A stretch of 64,000 nt of DNA from Cupriavidus nantongensis (GCF_001598055.1 NZ_CP014845.1:620001-684000), one strand, 5' to 3'; counted from the stretch's first letter, positions 44,202-54,936 are shown. Numbers and translations are program-made. Notes: generated from the sequence alone by a model not told the origin.

Positions 44202-45334
44202 GCGTGGCGGAAGATGCGGATACGGTCAGCGGGAATGGCCAGGCGCAGCCGGTCGCCGGTGTGCGGGCGCAGCTCGTGCAGGTCATTGAGCGAGAGGTCG
44301 GCATAGAGCGCGCTACCGCTTGCGCCAGCGGCACCGGCTGCCGGGGGCGCGACGTCGGGCAGCCGTAGCGTCAGCCGCGAGAACGCGCCGAGGAACTCGA
44401 TCTTGTCGACGGTGGCCTCCAGCACATTGGGGCCGTGCTGTTCGATGCCGCGCACGCAGACGTCTTCGGGGCGGAAGAACACCTGCACGTCCTCGTCCGG
44501 GCAGCAGCCGGCCGGCGCGGCGCAGCGCATGCGCACGCCGCCCAGGTGCAGCTCGCCGTGGCCGCAGACGCGCGCGCCCAGCATATTGGTCTTGCCGACG
44601 AAGTCCGCCGCAAACGGCGTGGCCGGGCGCTGGTAGACCTGCGCCGGGGTGCCGACCTGCTCGATCGCGCCCTGGTTCATCACCACGATGCGGTCGGCCA
44701 TCGACAGCGCCTCTTCCTGGTCGTGCGTGACCAGGATGGTGGTGATGTTCAGGCGCTGCTGCAGCGCGCGGATCTCGCTGCGCAGCCGCACCCGCACGCG
44801 CGCGTCGAGCGCCGACAGCGGTTCGTCGAGCAACAGCAGGCCGGGCGAAGTGGCGAGCGCGCGCGCGATCGCCACGCGCTGCTGCTGGCCGCCCGACAGC
44901 TGCGCCGGGTACTGGTTGCCGCGATCGGGCAGGCCCACCAGCGTCAGCAGTTCGGCCACGCGCGCGCGGCGCTGGTCGCGCGGCATGCGCCGGTTGACCA
45001 GGCCGTAGGCGACGTTGTCGGCCACGGTCAGGTTGGGGAACAGCGCATAGGACTGGAACACGATGCCGTAGTCGCGCTCCATCGGCGGCAGCGTGGAGAT
45101 ATCGCGCCCGCCCTGGTGGATGGTGCCGGCGTTCTGCGATTCCAGCCCCGCGATGATGCGCAGCAGCGTGGTCTTGCCGCAGCCCGACGGGCCCAGGAAG
45201 CAAAGCAGCTCGCCTTGGCGCACGTCGAGATCGATGTTGTGCAGGGCGACGAAGGCGCCGCTGCTACTGCCGAAGCGCTTGTGGATGCCTTTCAGGCTGA
45301 GATAGGTCTCGGCCGTGGATGTGGGGGCTTGCAT
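44192..45334 (-). CDS. phnT: 2-Aminoethylphosphonate ABC transporter ATP-binding protein
   Basis: This 380-residue ATPase has Walker A GPSGCGKTTLLRI (about 55-67), the signature LSGGQQQRVAIARAL, Walker B LLLLDEPLSALDARV and a C-terminal TOBE-like regulatory domain. It belongs to the FbpC/PotA-like group used by PhnT. The start MQAPTSTAET at 45334 fits the family; the longer frame upstream is poor in content. It is followed by the permease with overlapping ends. Confidence 0.9.
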   Translation of the reverse strand: MQAPTSTAETYLSLKGIHKRFGSSSGAFVALHNIDLDVRQGELLCFLGPSGCGKTTLLRIIAGLESQNAGTIHQGGRDISTLPPMERDYGIVFQSYALFPNLTVADNVAYGLVNRRMPRDQRRARVAELLTLVGLPDRGNQYPAQLSGGQQQRVAIARALATSPGLLLLDEPLSALDARVRVRLRSEIRALQQRLNITTILVTHDQEEALSMADRIVVMNQGAIEQVGTPAQVYQRPATPFAADFVGKTNMLGARVCGHGELHLGGVRMRCAAPAGCCPDEDVQVFFRPEDVCVRGIEQHGPNVLEATVDKIEFLGAFSRLTLRLPDVAPPAAGAAGASGSALYADLSLNDLHELRPHTGDRLRLAIPADRIRIFRHACA

Positions 45335-45405
45335 GGCGTGGGAGTCCTCGCGCGATGGGGTATCGATCGTTGCCGCCGGTCCCGCTTTCGCGGGACGACG
45401 GGTGG

Positions 45406-46440
45406 TTACTGCTTGGCCTCCGACTTGCTGGCGTAGCGCTTCTGCCATTCGGTCAGCACGCGCTCGCGGTTTTTGGCGATATAGCTGAAATCGTTCTTGA
45501 CCAGCATCTGCTCGTAGTTGGCCGGGATGGTCTCGACCTTACGCGCCACGCCGGGGTAGGCGACGATGGCCCAGTCCTTGGCGAACAGCTGGTTGGCTTC
45601 CTTGCTGGCCAGCCAGTCCAGGTAGCGCTGCGCGGCCTCCATCTTCTTCGTGCCCTTGACGATGCCGGCGGCCTCGATGTCGTAGCCCAGGCCCTCCTTG
45701 GGGAAGATCATCTCGATCGGCGCGCCCGCGGCCAGGGTCTTGTGCGCGCGCAGCTCGAACGAGATGCCGATCGGGAATTCGCCCGAGCCGGCCTGCTTGC
45801 ACGGCTTGGAACCCGAATGCGTGTATTGCGCGATGTTCTCGTGCAGCGCGTCCATGTACTTCCAGCCTTCCTGCTCGCCGTAGAGCTGCAGCCACGCGGT
45901 CACGTCGAGGAAGCCGGTGCCCGAAGAGGCCGGGTTGGGCATCACGATGGTGCCCTTGTAGACCGGCTTGGCCAGGTCTTTCCAGGTCTCGGGGCGGGGC
46001 AGGTTGCGCTTCTTGGCCTCGACGGTGTTGAAGCAGATGGTTGCGCCCCACACGTCCAGGCCCACCCACGACGGCGGCGTGGCCTTGTCGCTGTAGTCGC
46101 GCGTCAGCTTCTCGAAGCCCTTGGGGGTGTAGGGCACCAGCATCCCTTCCTGCTTGAGCAGCTCCAGGCTCGACGCCGCCAGCCCGGCGATCACGTCGGC
46201 CTGCGGGTTGGCCTTCTCGGCCAGCGCCTTGGCGGTGATCACGCCGGTGGAATCGCGCACGTATTTCAGCTCGATATCGGGCGCCACCTTGGCAAAGCCC
46301 TCGGCGTAGGGCTTGAGGGTCTCGATCTCCCACGCCGTATAGACGGTGAGCGTGGTCTTCTGGGCCAGCGCGGTGCCGGAGGCGGCTAGCGCAAGCAGGG
46401 CGGCGGCGGTGCGCAGGGTGGTGGTGAAGGACGGTTGCAT
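45406..46440 (-). CDS. phnS: 2-Aminoethylphosphonate ABC transporter substrate-binding protein
   Basis: This is a 344-residue periplasmic binding protein of the iron(III)/spermidine-like fold. A signal peptide (about 1-26, LALAASGTALAQ) is followed by TTLTVYTAWEIETLKPYAEGF. NPASSGTGFLDVTAWL and AGSGEFPIGISFELRA are the typical ligand-binding segments. AAGGAG six bases upstream of ATG 46440 decides the start. It is the first gene of the importer operon, divergent from the GntR regulator. Confidence 0.9.
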   Translation of the reverse strand: MQPSFTTTLRTAAALLALAASGTALAQKTTLTVYTAWEIETLKPYAEGFAKVAPDIELKYVRDSTGVITAKALAEKANPQADVIAGLAASSLELLKQEGMLVPYTPKGFEKLTRDYSDKATPPSWVGLDVWGATICFNTVEAKKRNLPRPETWKDLAKPVYKGTIVMPNPASSGTGFLDVTAWLQLYGEQEGWKYMDALHENIAQYTHSGSKPCKQAGSGEFPIGISFELRAHKTLAAGAPIEMIFPKEGLGYDIEAAGIVKGTKKMEAAQRYLDWLASKEANQLFAKDWAIVAYPGVARKVETIPANYEQMLVKNDFSYIAKNRERVLTEWQKRYASKSEAKQ

Positions 46441-46542
46441 GGGGACTCCTTCCGGCATTGTAGGTGGAGAAATGTGTCAATGTGGTGAATCTGTTGCAAT
46501 GCCACGGGGCGCGTTGCACAACATTGAATCACCGTGAAACCC

Positions 46543-46642
46543 TTGTGCTACAACACTTGCAAGACATATGCCCGGTTCTTTGGCGCTTGCTTCGTCACCC
46601 ATCTGACTGCGCCGATGTCTTGTTTGTTGACAATATACAAAC
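46543..46642. promoter_or_regulatory. GntR-type operator candidates in the divergent phosphonate promoter region
   Basis: TTGTGCTACAA at 46543-46553 fits the FadR/GntR pattern TNGTNNNACNA. A second dyad, GTTTGT with ACAAAC 9 bases apart, lies at 46622-46642 and contains TTGTTGACAA. The region is AT-rich and separates phnS from the regulator gene. Confidence 0.5.
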
Positions 46643-46705
46643 CGCTTGCTTTAATCGCAATAAGGATTTTCGATACTGCTGAATCCGTCACAAACGGGAG
46701 TGTTC

Positions 46706-47422
46706 ATGTCACGCCAAGCCCCGCTGGCGAGCGAAATCACCATCCTGCAGAGCCAGTCGCTGACCACCCTGGTGCAGCGCGAGCTGGAGCTGCGGATCAT
46801 GTCCGGCGAACTCGCGCCCGGCGCCAAGCTCAACGAGATCGAAGTCGCCGGGCAGCTCAATGTGTCGCGCGGTCCGGTGCGCGAGGCGTTCCGTGCGCTG
46901 GAGCAGGCCGGCCTGCTGCGCACCGAGAAGAACCGCGGTGTGTACGTGCGCGCCATCTCGGTGGAGGAAGCCGATGAGATCTATGAACTGCGCGCCGTGC
47001 TGGACGAATTCATCGGCCGGCAGCTGGCCGCGCGCATCACGCCCGAGAGCCTGCGCGAGCTGCGCGCCCTGGTGGAGGCGCTCGACGCGGCCAGCCAGGC
47101 GCGCGATGTCGATGAATACACGCGGCTGAACCTGTCGTTCCACGACCGCATGGTCGAGCTGGCCGGCAACCGCAAGCTGCTGGAGACCTACCGGCGCCTG
47201 GTCAAGGAACTGACGCTGTTCCGGCGCGAGGCGCTGTCGCGCAGCCACGCCGCCATGCCCGATTCCACCCGCGAGCACCGCGCCATCGTCTCGGCGATTG
47301 CCGCGCGCGACGGCGAACTGGCCGCGCGCCTGATGCGCGAGCACGTCGAGCGCGGCCGCGCACGCATGCATGCCGCGGTGGCCCCAGCGGCTACTGGCGA
47401 CGGCGCCGATGCCGCCGCCTGA
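46706..47422 (+). CDS. GntR-family (FCD) regulator of phosphonate utilisation
   Basis: This 238-residue regulator has a GntR winged helix (LVQRELELRIMSGELAPGAKLNEIEVAGQLNVSRGPVREAF-like; about 15-75) and an FCD effector domain with the metal-binding Asp/His pattern (LNLSFHDRMVELAGN, REHRAIVSAI, MREHVERGR). It sits between the divergent importer and phnA, so control of both is likely. GGGAG six bases ahead of ATG 46706 supports this start over the GTG at 46700. Confidence 0.88.
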   Translation: MSRQAPLASEITILQSQSLTTLVQRELELRIMSGELAPGAKLNEIEVAGQLNVSRGPVREAFRALEQAGLLRTEKNRGVYVRAISVEEADEIYELRAVLDEFIGRQLAARITPESLRELRALVEALDAASQARDVDEYTRLNLSFHDRMVELAGNRKLLETYRRLVKELTLFRREALSRSHAAMPDSTREHRAIVSAIAARDGELAARLMREHVERGRARMHAAVAPAATGDGADAAA

Positions 47423-48772
<1,350 letters not shown>

Positions 48773-48803
48773 ACGCCTGCATCGCATCTACCGGAGGAGA
48801 CCC

Positions 48804-50267
48804 ATGAACGCCCCCCAATTTCCCGCTGGCGCCGTCAGCCCGCATTTCCGCGCCGAGGCGCTGCGCATCGACGGCCAGAAGATCGTGCGCGAGCGCGTCA
48901 TCGAAGTGCGCAATCCGTTCGACGGCTCGCAGGTGGGTACCGTGCCCAAGGCCACGCTCGAAGACGTGCGCCGCGCCTTCGAAGTGGGCCAGGCCTACCG
49001 TGCCACGCTGACGCGCTACGAGCGCGCCGCCATCCTGAACCGCGCCGCGGCGCTGCTGCGCGAACGCACCGAGGAGGCGTCGGACCTGATCACGCTGGAA
49101 TCGGGACTGTCCAAGAAGGATTCGCTGTACGAGATCGGCCGCGTTGCCGACGTGCTGGGCTTTGCCGCCACCGAGGCGCTGCGCGACGACGGCCAGCTGT
49201 TCTCGTGCGACCTGACGCCGCACGGCAAGAAGCGCCGCGTGATGACCCAGCGCGAGCCGCTGATGGGGGTGATCAGCGCGATCACGCCGTTCAACCACCC
49301 GATGAACCAGGTCGCGCACAAGGTGGCGCCATCGATCGCCACCAATAACCGCATGGTGCTCAAGCCGTCGGAAAAGGTGCCGCTGTCGGCGTTCTACCTG
49401 GCCGACCTGCTGTATGAAGCCGGCCTGCCGCCGCAGATGTTCCAGGTGGTCACCGGCGACCCGCGCGAGATCGCCGACGAGCTGATCACGCACCCGGCGG
49501 TGGACCTGGTCACCTTTACCGGCGGCGTGGCGATCGGCAAGTACATCGCCAGCAAGGCGGGGTACAAGCGCGTGGTGCTGGAGCTGGGCGGCAACGACCC
49601 GCTGATCGTGCTGGACGACGCCGACCTCGACCGCGCCTCCGACCTGGCGGTGCAGGGCTCGTACAAGAACTCCGGCCAGCGCTGCACCGCGGTCAAGCGC
49701 ATGCTGGTGCACCAGGCCGTGGCGGCGCGCTTTACCGAACTGGTGGTCGAGAAGACCCGTGCGTGGAAGTACGGCGACCCGATGGACCGCGGCGTCGACA
49801 TGGGCACCGTCATCGACGAGCAGGCCGCGCAGCTGTTCGAGGCCCGCGTCAACGAGGCGGTGGCGCAGGGCGCGCGGCTGCTGGTCGGCAACCAGCGCAA
49901 CGGAGCCAGCTATTCGCCCACCGTGATCGATCGCGTCGACCCGTCGATGACGGTGGTGCGGGAGGAAACCTTCGGCCCGGTCTCGCCCATCATCACCTTC
50001 CGCGATGTCGACGATGCCATCCGGATTTCCAATGGCACCGCGTTTGGGCTGTCGTCGGGGGTCTGCACCAACAATATCGAGGCCTTCACCAGGATCGCCA
50101 ATTCGCTGCACGTGGGCACCGTAAACCTGTGGGAAGTGCCTGGCTACCGCATCGAGCTGACGCCGTTCGGCGGCATCAAGGATTCGGGGCTGGGGTACAA
50201 GGAGGGGGTGCAGGAGGCGGCGAAGAGTTTTACGAACTTGAAGACGATTACGTTGCCGTGGGGGTGA
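48804..50267 (+). CDS. phnY: Phosphonoacetaldehyde dehydrogenase
   Basis: This 487-residue NAD-dependent aldehyde dehydrogenase has the catalytic Cys in [11 protein letters not shown] (C294), Glu in [11 protein letters not shown], and the nucleotide-binding FTGGVAIGK. The phosphonate setting (PhnW upstream in the pathway, PhnA adjacent) makes phosphonoacetaldehyde the likely substrate, giving phosphonoacetate. CGGAGGAG precedes the ATG. No phosphonatase (PhnX) gene is seen, so carbon-phosphorus cleavage here goes through PhnA. Confidence 0.9.
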   Translation: MNAPQFPAGAVSPHFRAEALRIDGQKIVRERVIEVRNPFDGSQVGTVPKATLEDVRRAFEVGQAYRATLTRYERAAILNRAAALLRERTEEASDLITLESGLSKKDSLYEIGRVADVLGFAATEALRDDGQLFSCDLTPHGKKRRVMTQREPLMGVISAITPFNHPMNQVAHKVAPSIATNNRMVLKPSEKVPLSAFYLADLLYEAGLPPQMFQVVTGDPREIADELITHPAVDLVTFTGGVAIGKYIASKAGYKRVVLELGGNDPLIVLDDADLDRASDLAVQGSYKNSGQRCTAVKRMLVHQAVAARFTELVVEKTRAWKYGDPMDRGVDMGTVIDEQAAQLFEARVNEAVAQGARLLVGNQRNGASYSPTVIDRVDPSMTVVREETFGPVSPIITFRDVDDAIRISNGTAFGLSSGVCTNNIEAFTRIANSLHVGTVNLWEVPGYRIELTPFGGIKDSGLGYKEGVQEAAKSFTNLKTITLPWG

Positions 50268-50292
50268 ATCGAGGCTGAAACCTGCTGCGGGT

Positions 50293-50313
50293 TTGCTCCC
50301 CTCTCCCGCGCGC
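50293..50313. repeat. Left half of a REP palindrome cut by the IS481-family element
   Basis: CTCCCCTCTCCCGCGCGC ends at 50313, with the rest of the palindrome resuming at 51570. The last six bases GCGCGC are duplicated at the other end of the element. Confidence 0.8.
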
Positions 50314-51569
50314 TGTATAGACCGGGGACATAGGTAACAGGTGTGCCAGGACATGGGTAACACTTTTCCCGCTTAGTCAGCGGGAGGATAACGTTGCCCT
50401 GGAGCCAAACCACCGTGAAGCAGCAAAGAGAAGAGTTCGTCCGCCTGGCACGCCAGGCGGACGCCAACATTGCGGAGCTTTGCCGCCGCTTCTGCATCAG
50501 TCGCAAGACCGGTTACAAGTGGTTGAATCGAGAGGATCTGGACGACCGAACTCGGCGTCCACATTGCTCTCCCGGTCGAACTCCAGCTGCCGTCGAAGAG
50601 CGCGTGCTAGCGATTCGAGCCGAACATTCGGCCTGGGGCGCCCGCAAGATCGCACACGTGCTGGAGCGCGACCACCGCCTCCAGATCGCCCCGAGTACAG
50701 TCAATTGGGTGCTGCGCCGCCATGGCTTGATCGATCCGGCCGCCAGCGCGGCCGCGACAGCATGGCAGCGCTTCGAGCACGACCGGCCCAATGCACTATG
50801 GCAAATTGACTTCAAAGGTCACTTCGCGACCGACACGCAGAGGTGCCACCCGCTCACGGTCTTGGACGATCACTCCCGGTTCAATGTGCTGCTCAGGGCC
50901 TTGGGCAACGAACAGTTTGAATCCGTACAAGAAGCGTTAGCGAAGGCTTTTGCGCGCTATGGGCTGCCCGAGCGGATCAATGCAGACAACGGCCCGCCCT
51001 GGGGTTCTCCAGTGCCTCGTGCGTTAACCACGCTGGGCGCCTGGCTGATTCGCCTGGGCGTGCGGCTCAGTCATAGCCGACCTGGCCATCCTCAGACCAA
51101 CGGCAAGGACGAGCGCTTCCATCGAACCATGCAGGCAGAGCTGCTGGCCAACCAGCGCTTCCGGGATCTGGATGATGCGCAGCATCACTTCAGCCATTGG
51201 CGCCACGTGTACAACTTCAAGCGCCCACACCACGCGCTGGATATGGAGACACCCGCAAGCCGCTATGCGCCTAGTCCACGGGCGATGCCGCGCGAACTCC
51301 CGCCTATCGAGTACGACAGCGATGACATCGTGCGAAAGGTAGGCGACGGTGGGCGCATCTGCTTCCGGGGAAAGACGTTCCGGGTCGGACGAGCCTTGAT
51401 CGGAACGCCCGTAGCATTGCGCCCTCGCGTGGACCTGGACGGCACCTTTGACGTCTACTTCTGCCATCAAAAGGTGGCCACAATAGACCTACAGCAGGTC
51501 TATTAAACTGGAGACTGGACTGTTACCCATGTCCCGGCACATGTGTTACCCATGTCCCCGGTCCATACA
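50314..51569 (+). mobile_element. IS481-family insertion sequence, 1,256 bp, intact
   Basis: Both ends carry long imperfect inverted repeats beginning TGTAT(A/G)GACCGGGGACAT and containing further GGTAACA and GACATGGGTAAC units over nearly 50 bases. The element is flanked by the 6-bp duplication GCGCGC (50308-50313 and 51570-51575). Removing the element and one duplication restores the REP palindrome CTCTCCCGCGCGCGGGAGAG seen elsewhere in the window. Confidence 0.92.
50394..51506 (+). CDS. IS481-family transposase
   Basis: This 370-residue transposase has an N-terminal HTH (IAELCRRFCISRKTGYKWL, about residues 22-40) and an integrase-type DDE domain. The domain text is LWQIDFKGHF, TVLDDHSRF, INADNGPPWG and GKDERFHRTMQAEL with the acidic residues in order. 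The frame begins with TTG, with GGGAGG about six bases upstream, so a TTG start is likely. No disruption is seen. Confidence 0.92.
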   Translation: MPWSQTTVKQQREEFVRLARQADANIAELCRRFCISRKTGYKWLNREDLDDRTRRPHCSPGRTPAAVEERVLAIRAEHSAWGARKIAHVLERDHRLQIAPSTVNWVLRRHGLIDPAASAAATAWQRFEHDRPNALWQIDFKGHFATDTQRCHPLTVLDDHSRFNVLLRALGNEQFESVQEALAKAFARYGLPERINADNGPPWGSPVPRALTTLGAWLIRLGVRLSHSRPGHPQTNGKDERFHRTMQAELLANQRFRDLDDAQHHFSHWRHVYNFKRPHHALDMETPASRYAPSPRAMPRELPPIEYDSDDIVRKVGDGGRICFRGKTFRVGRALIGTPVALRPRVDLDGTFDVYFCHQKVATIDLQQVY

Positions 51570-51682
51570 GCGCGCGGGAGAGGGGCCGGGGGTGAGGGCG
51601 GGCGGTGGCAATAGCGACAGCCCTCACTTCGTGGAGGCTTCGGCCCTCTCCCCAACCCTCTCCCGCAAGCGGGAGAGGGAGC
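51570..51682. repeat. REP pair, right part after the IS481-family element
   Basis: It starts with GCGCGCGGGAGAGG, continues with GGCGGTGGCAATAGC and ends with a second, inverted unit CTCTCCCGCAAGCGGGAGAG at 51659-51678. It lies just upstream of the DeoR gene. Confidence 0.8.
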
Positions 51683-51778
51683 CTGCCAGCGATCGTTTGC
51701 AGGGCAGGGTGCCTTCGCACGCCAAGGATAGGCTGCGCTAAAATCAGCCCCCAAGTCCCCGACCCACCCGGAGTCCCC

Positions 51779-52534
51779 GTGCTCGCCGAACAACGGCAGA
51801 AATACATCCTCGACCAGCTGTCCGCGACCGGCGCGCTGGCCATCAGCGAGCTGGTGAGCGAGCTCGACGTGTCGCGCGAGACCATCCGGCGCGACCTCAA
51901 CGCGCTGGCCACGCGCGGGCTGCTGGTGCTGACCCACGGCGGCGCGCTGGCGCCGGACCGGACCGAGCCCGATACCCAGACCCGCGCGCAGGTCAATGCC
52001 GAGGGCAAGCGCGCCATCGGCGTGCGCGCGGCCGAGCTGGTGCGCGACGGCGCCTCGCTGATCCTGGACTACGGCACCACCACGCATGCGGTGGCGCAGG
52101 CGCTGCACGGGCACCACAACCTGCTGGTCTACACCAACGACCTCTCCATCGCCCAACTGCTGGGCCGGCGCAACGGCAACCGCGTGATCGTGCTGGGCGG
52201 CGAGCTGCAGGACAACGAAGACGCCACCCACGGCTGGGACACCATCGAGCAGCTGTCGCGCTACCACACCGACTTCGCATTTATCGGCATCGGCGGCATC
52301 ACCCCGCGCGGCGAGATCTGCGACTTCTCGCGCGCCGCGGCCGAGCTGCGCAGCCGCATGCTGCTGGCGGCCGACGTGGCCTGCGTGGTGGCCGACCACA
52401 CCAAGTTCGGCCGCAACACCGGCGTCACCATCAAGCATGCCGAGCTGGCGGCCTGGGTGATTACCGACATGGCGCCGGAGCCGGAGCTGGGCGCGGCGCT
52501 GAAGGAACGCGGCAACAAGCTGCTGATTGCCTGA
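51779..52534 (+). CDS. DeoR-family transcriptional regulator
   Basis: This 251-residue regulator has a DeoR HTH at about residues 5-55 (LAISELVSELDVSRETIRRDLNALA) and a sugar-phosphate-sensor domain with the DeoR text LILDYGTTTHAVAQAL, TNDLSIAQLL and VVADHTKFGR. The frame extends upstream through the REP sequence, but GTG at 51779, with GGAG five bases before it, starts at the normal family position. It precedes the glutamate dehydrogenase gene; the target regulon is not evident. Confidence 0.88.
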   Translation: MLAEQRQKYILDQLSATGALAISELVSELDVSRETIRRDLNALATRGLLVLTHGGALAPDRTEPDTQTRAQVNAEGKRAIGVRAAELVRDGASLILDYGTTTHAVAQALHGHHNLLVYTNDLSIAQLLGRRNGNRVIVLGGELQDNEDATHGWDTIEQLSRYHTDFAFIGIGGITPRGEICDFSRAAAELRSRMLLAADVACVVADHTKFGRNTGVTIKHAELAAWVITDMAPEPELGAALKERGNKLLIA

Positions 52535-52820
52535 CGGACTCGCCTGGCCAGGGCAGGGCCTGTCCGCTGATCGCACGCAAATCCGTCCGCCCTCGCACCA
52601 AAATGCGGCTTTGACGCCGCTGTCACAGGTGTTTTGACTGTCGTGTGCCCCATGGCGGTGCTAAAGTGCTGGGTTGTCGGATCGGCACGGTCAGCCGTGC
52701 CCGTCCGATAAACCGGAGGCGACCCACCTTCCATCGGCGCAACGCCAGACGGCACCGCAGACCGGCATCCAGCCGGCAAGGCTGCCGGATCCTGCCACTC
52801 CAGCACAGCAAGAGACATCC

Positions 52821-54164
52821 GTGAATTCTCCTTCCCTTGACGCATTTCTGGCGGGGGTTGCCCGCCGCGACCCCAATCAACCCGAATTCCTCCAGGCCGT
52901 GAAGGAAGTCATGATGACGCTGTGGCCGTTCGTCGAGCGCAACCCGCGCTATGCCGACCAGGCCCTGCTCGAGCGGCTGGTGGAGCCCGAGCGCGTGATC
53001 CAGTTCCGCGTGGCATGGACCGACGACCAGAACCGCGTGCAGGTCAACCGCGCCTTCCGCGTGCAGCACAGCTCGGCCATCGGCCCGTTCAAGGGCGGCA
53101 TGCGCTTCCACCCGACCGTGAACCTGTCGGTGCTGAAGTTCCTGGGCTTCGAGCAGACCTTCAAGAACGCGCTGACCACGCTGCCCATGGGCGGCGGCAA
53201 GGGCGGCTCTGACTTCGATCCCAAGGGCAAGTCCGACGCCGAGGTGATGCGCTTCTGCCAGGCACTGGTGACCGAGCTGTACCGCCACCTGGGCCCGAAT
53301 ACCGACATCCCGGCCGGCGACATCGGCGTGGGCGCGCGCGAGGTCGGCTTCATGGCCGGCATGATGAAGAAGCTGTCGAACCAGTCGGCCTGCGTGTTTA
53401 CCGGCAAGGGCCTGGCCTACGGCGGCAGCCTGATGCGCCCGGAAGCGACCGGCTACGGCACCGTCTACTTTGCCCAGGAAATGCTGCACCGTCGCGGGCG
53501 CGGCTTCGACGGCCTGCGCGTGCTGATCTCCGGCTCGGGCAACGTGGCGCAGTACGCGGCCGAGAAGGCGATCGAGCTGGGCGCCAGGGTGCTGACGCTG
53601 TCCGACTCCGGCGGCGTGCTGCACTACCCGCAGGGCATGACCACCGAGCAGCTGGCCGAGGTGATGGCCTTCAAGAATGAAGAGCGCGGCCGCCTGTCGG
53701 ACTTTGCCGCCCGCCACGGCATGACCTTCGAAGCCGGCCGCACCCCGTGGCACGTGCCCGCCGACGTGGCGCTGCCGTGCGCCACGCAGAACGAACTCGA
53801 CGGCAACGACGCCGAGACCCTGCTGGGCAACGGCGTGATCTGCGTCGCCGAAGGCGCCAACATGCCGTCGACGCTGGAGGCGGTGGACCGCTTTGTCGAC
53901 GCGAAGATCCTGTACGCGCCGGGCAAGGCCAGCAACGCCGGCGGCGTGGCCACCTCCGGCCTGGAGATGTCGCAGAACGCGATGCGCCTGTCCTGGCACC
54001 ATGCCGAGGTCGACGAGAAGCTGCACGCGATCATGAAGGACATCCACCAGAACTGCATCCACCATGGCCAGAAGTCGGATGGCTACATCAACTATGTCGA
54101 AGGCGCGAACATCGCCGGCTTCGTCAAGGTGGCCGACGCCATGCTGGCGCAAGGCGTGATCTGA
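52821..54164 (+). CDS. gdhA: NADP-specific glutamate dehydrogenase
   Basis: The protein has 447 residues, the same length as the E. coli GdhA hexamer subunit. It forms glutamate from 2-oxoglutarate and ammonia in the cytoplasm. Substrate-binding text PFKGGMRFHPTVNLSVLKFL and LPMGGGKGGSDFDPKGK with the catalytic Lys is present, followed by the Rossmann segment VLISGSGNVAQYAAEKA. The GTG at 52821 (VNSPSLDAFL) is the start that gives the family length; an in-frame extension upstream lacks homology-like content. The 286-base leader holds no gene. Confidence 0.92.
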   Translation: MNSPSLDAFLAGVARRDPNQPEFLQAVKEVMMTLWPFVERNPRYADQALLERLVEPERVIQFRVAWTDDQNRVQVNRAFRVQHSSAIGPFKGGMRFHPTVNLSVLKFLGFEQTFKNALTTLPMGGGKGGSDFDPKGKSDAEVMRFCQALVTELYRHLGPNTDIPAGDIGVGAREVGFMAGMMKKLSNQSACVFTGKGLAYGGSLMRPEATGYGTVYFAQEMLHRRGRGFDGLRVLISGSGNVAQYAAEKAIELGARVLTLSDSGGVLHYPQGMTTEQLAEVMAFKNEERGRLSDFAARHGMTFEAGRTPWHVPADVALPCATQNELDGNDAETLLGNGVICVAEGANMPSTLEAVDRFVDAKILYAPGKASNAGGVATSGLEMSQNAMRLSWHHAEVDEKLHAIMKDIHQNCIHHGQKSDGYINYVEGANIAGFVKVADAMLAQGVI

Positions 54165-54174
54165 CGTGGAAGCA

Positions 54175-54198
54175 GCGGCCGGCGCCATGCCGGCCGCA
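54175..54198. terminator. Hairpin after gdhA
   Basis: A 9-bp GC stem (GCGGCCGGC and GCCGGCCGC) lies 11 bases after the gdhA stop. It lacks a clear T-run, so its termination strength is uncertain. It stands between gdhA and the convergent 54245-56961 operon. Confidence 0.45.
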
Positions 54199-54244
54199 AG
54201 CGAACGGCGCGGCGCGCCATCCATCCGTGGTCGACAATCAGCGG

Positions 54245-54580
54245 TCAATTTGCCGGCGGCTTGGTCCCGTCTAAAGCAGAGGGAGTTCGCGTTTTGGCTC
54301 GGTGGCACATCAGCAGCGACAGCCACGCGCTGAGGCAGACCCCCGCAAAGGCTTCATGGAGCGGTAAGCGCGGCATCGCCGGCATCAATGCGGAAAAGAC
54401 GCAAAGGTTGACCCCCAGCAAGCCGGCGAGGGCTCCGGCCGCCCAGCCATAAAGGCGCCGGCGGATCGTGGGGATCAACAAATGCCTCGGTGCCAGCACC
54501 ATGAGCACGATGACGATATAACCGAACAGTGCGATGCCAGGTACGGTGACGTGGATGCCTGTGATGGCGGCTTGTGTCAT
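54245..54580 (-). CDS. Small four-helix membrane protein, paralogue of the preceding gene; possible immunity or partner protein
   Basis: The protein has 111 residues and about three to four hydrophobic segments (about 12-30, 42-65, 78-96). It aligns by eye with the product of 54577-54909: VLAPRHLLIP against LVPRYLLFP, then a hydrophobic run, and LSAWLSLLMCHRAK against MSVWMALLNCKIEK. The start overlaps the stop of that gene by 4 bases. It is the last gene of an operon with a C39 peptidase, a barrel protein and a precursor peptide. I recognise no family; an immunity or export-accessory role is only inferred. Confidence 0.7.
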   Translation of the reverse strand: MTQAAITGIHVTVPGIALFGYIVIVLMVLAPRHLLIPTIRRRLYGWAAGALAGLLGVNLCVFSALMPAMPRLPLHEAFAGVCLSAWLSLLMCHRAKTRTPSALDGTKPPAN

Positions 54581-54909
54581 TTTCGATGCCTTGCAGGTCT
54601 GTAGTAGCCCGGGTTGTCTTTCTCGATCTTGCAGTTGAGCAGAGCCATCCAGACGCTCATGGCGGGGCCGAAGCATGCGAGGTACAGCGTTGGGACTGCA
54701 TTGCCGCCGTAGTACTCGTGGTACTGCCAGAGCGCCAGATAGTTGGCTGCCAGCACCGCGCTCAACAGTATCGCGGTGCGTAGATAGCGCTCGCCATACA
54801 GGGATGGAAACAGCAGATACCTGGGAACGAGATAGAAAAAGACCAGGCCGTTGTAGAGCGCCAGGAGCCTTTCGTGGTCAGCCATGCCGAAGTCCATGGA
54901 CGGGCTCAT
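54577..54909 (-). CDS. Small membrane protein, first of a paralogous pair
   Basis: This 110-residue membrane protein has about three hydrophobic segments (about 15-33, 45-62, 72-92) and a basic tail ending YYRPARHRK. It is similar in layout and in the PRYLLFP and WMALLNC segments to the next gene, suggesting tandem duplication. It follows the precursor gene by 45 bases, across a 9-bp GC hairpin. ATG 54909 is used; in-frame ATGs at 54897 and 54885 are possible, and none has a clear ribosome site. Confidence 0.7.
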   Translation of the reverse strand: MSPSMDFGMADHERLLALYNGLVFFYLVPRYLLFPSLYGERYLRTAILLSAVLAANYLALWQYHEYYGGNAVPTLYLACFGPAMSVWMALLNCKIEKDNPGYYRPARHRK

Positions 54910-54936
54910 GCGGCCGGCGAAGAAGCTGCCGGCCGC
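54910..54936 (-). promoter_or_regulatory. Intercistronic hairpin (possible attenuator)
   Basis: GCGGCCGGC and GCCGGCCGC form a perfect 9-bp stem with a 9-base loop between the precursor gene and the membrane protein pair. It could stabilise the upstream message or lower downstream expression, giving more precursor than membrane protein. Confidence 0.45.

Noticed and set aside
42363..44306. A 647-codon plus-strand frame opposite the phosphonate permease
   Set aside because: Low-complexity His/Arg/Gln-rich shadow of the permease gene.
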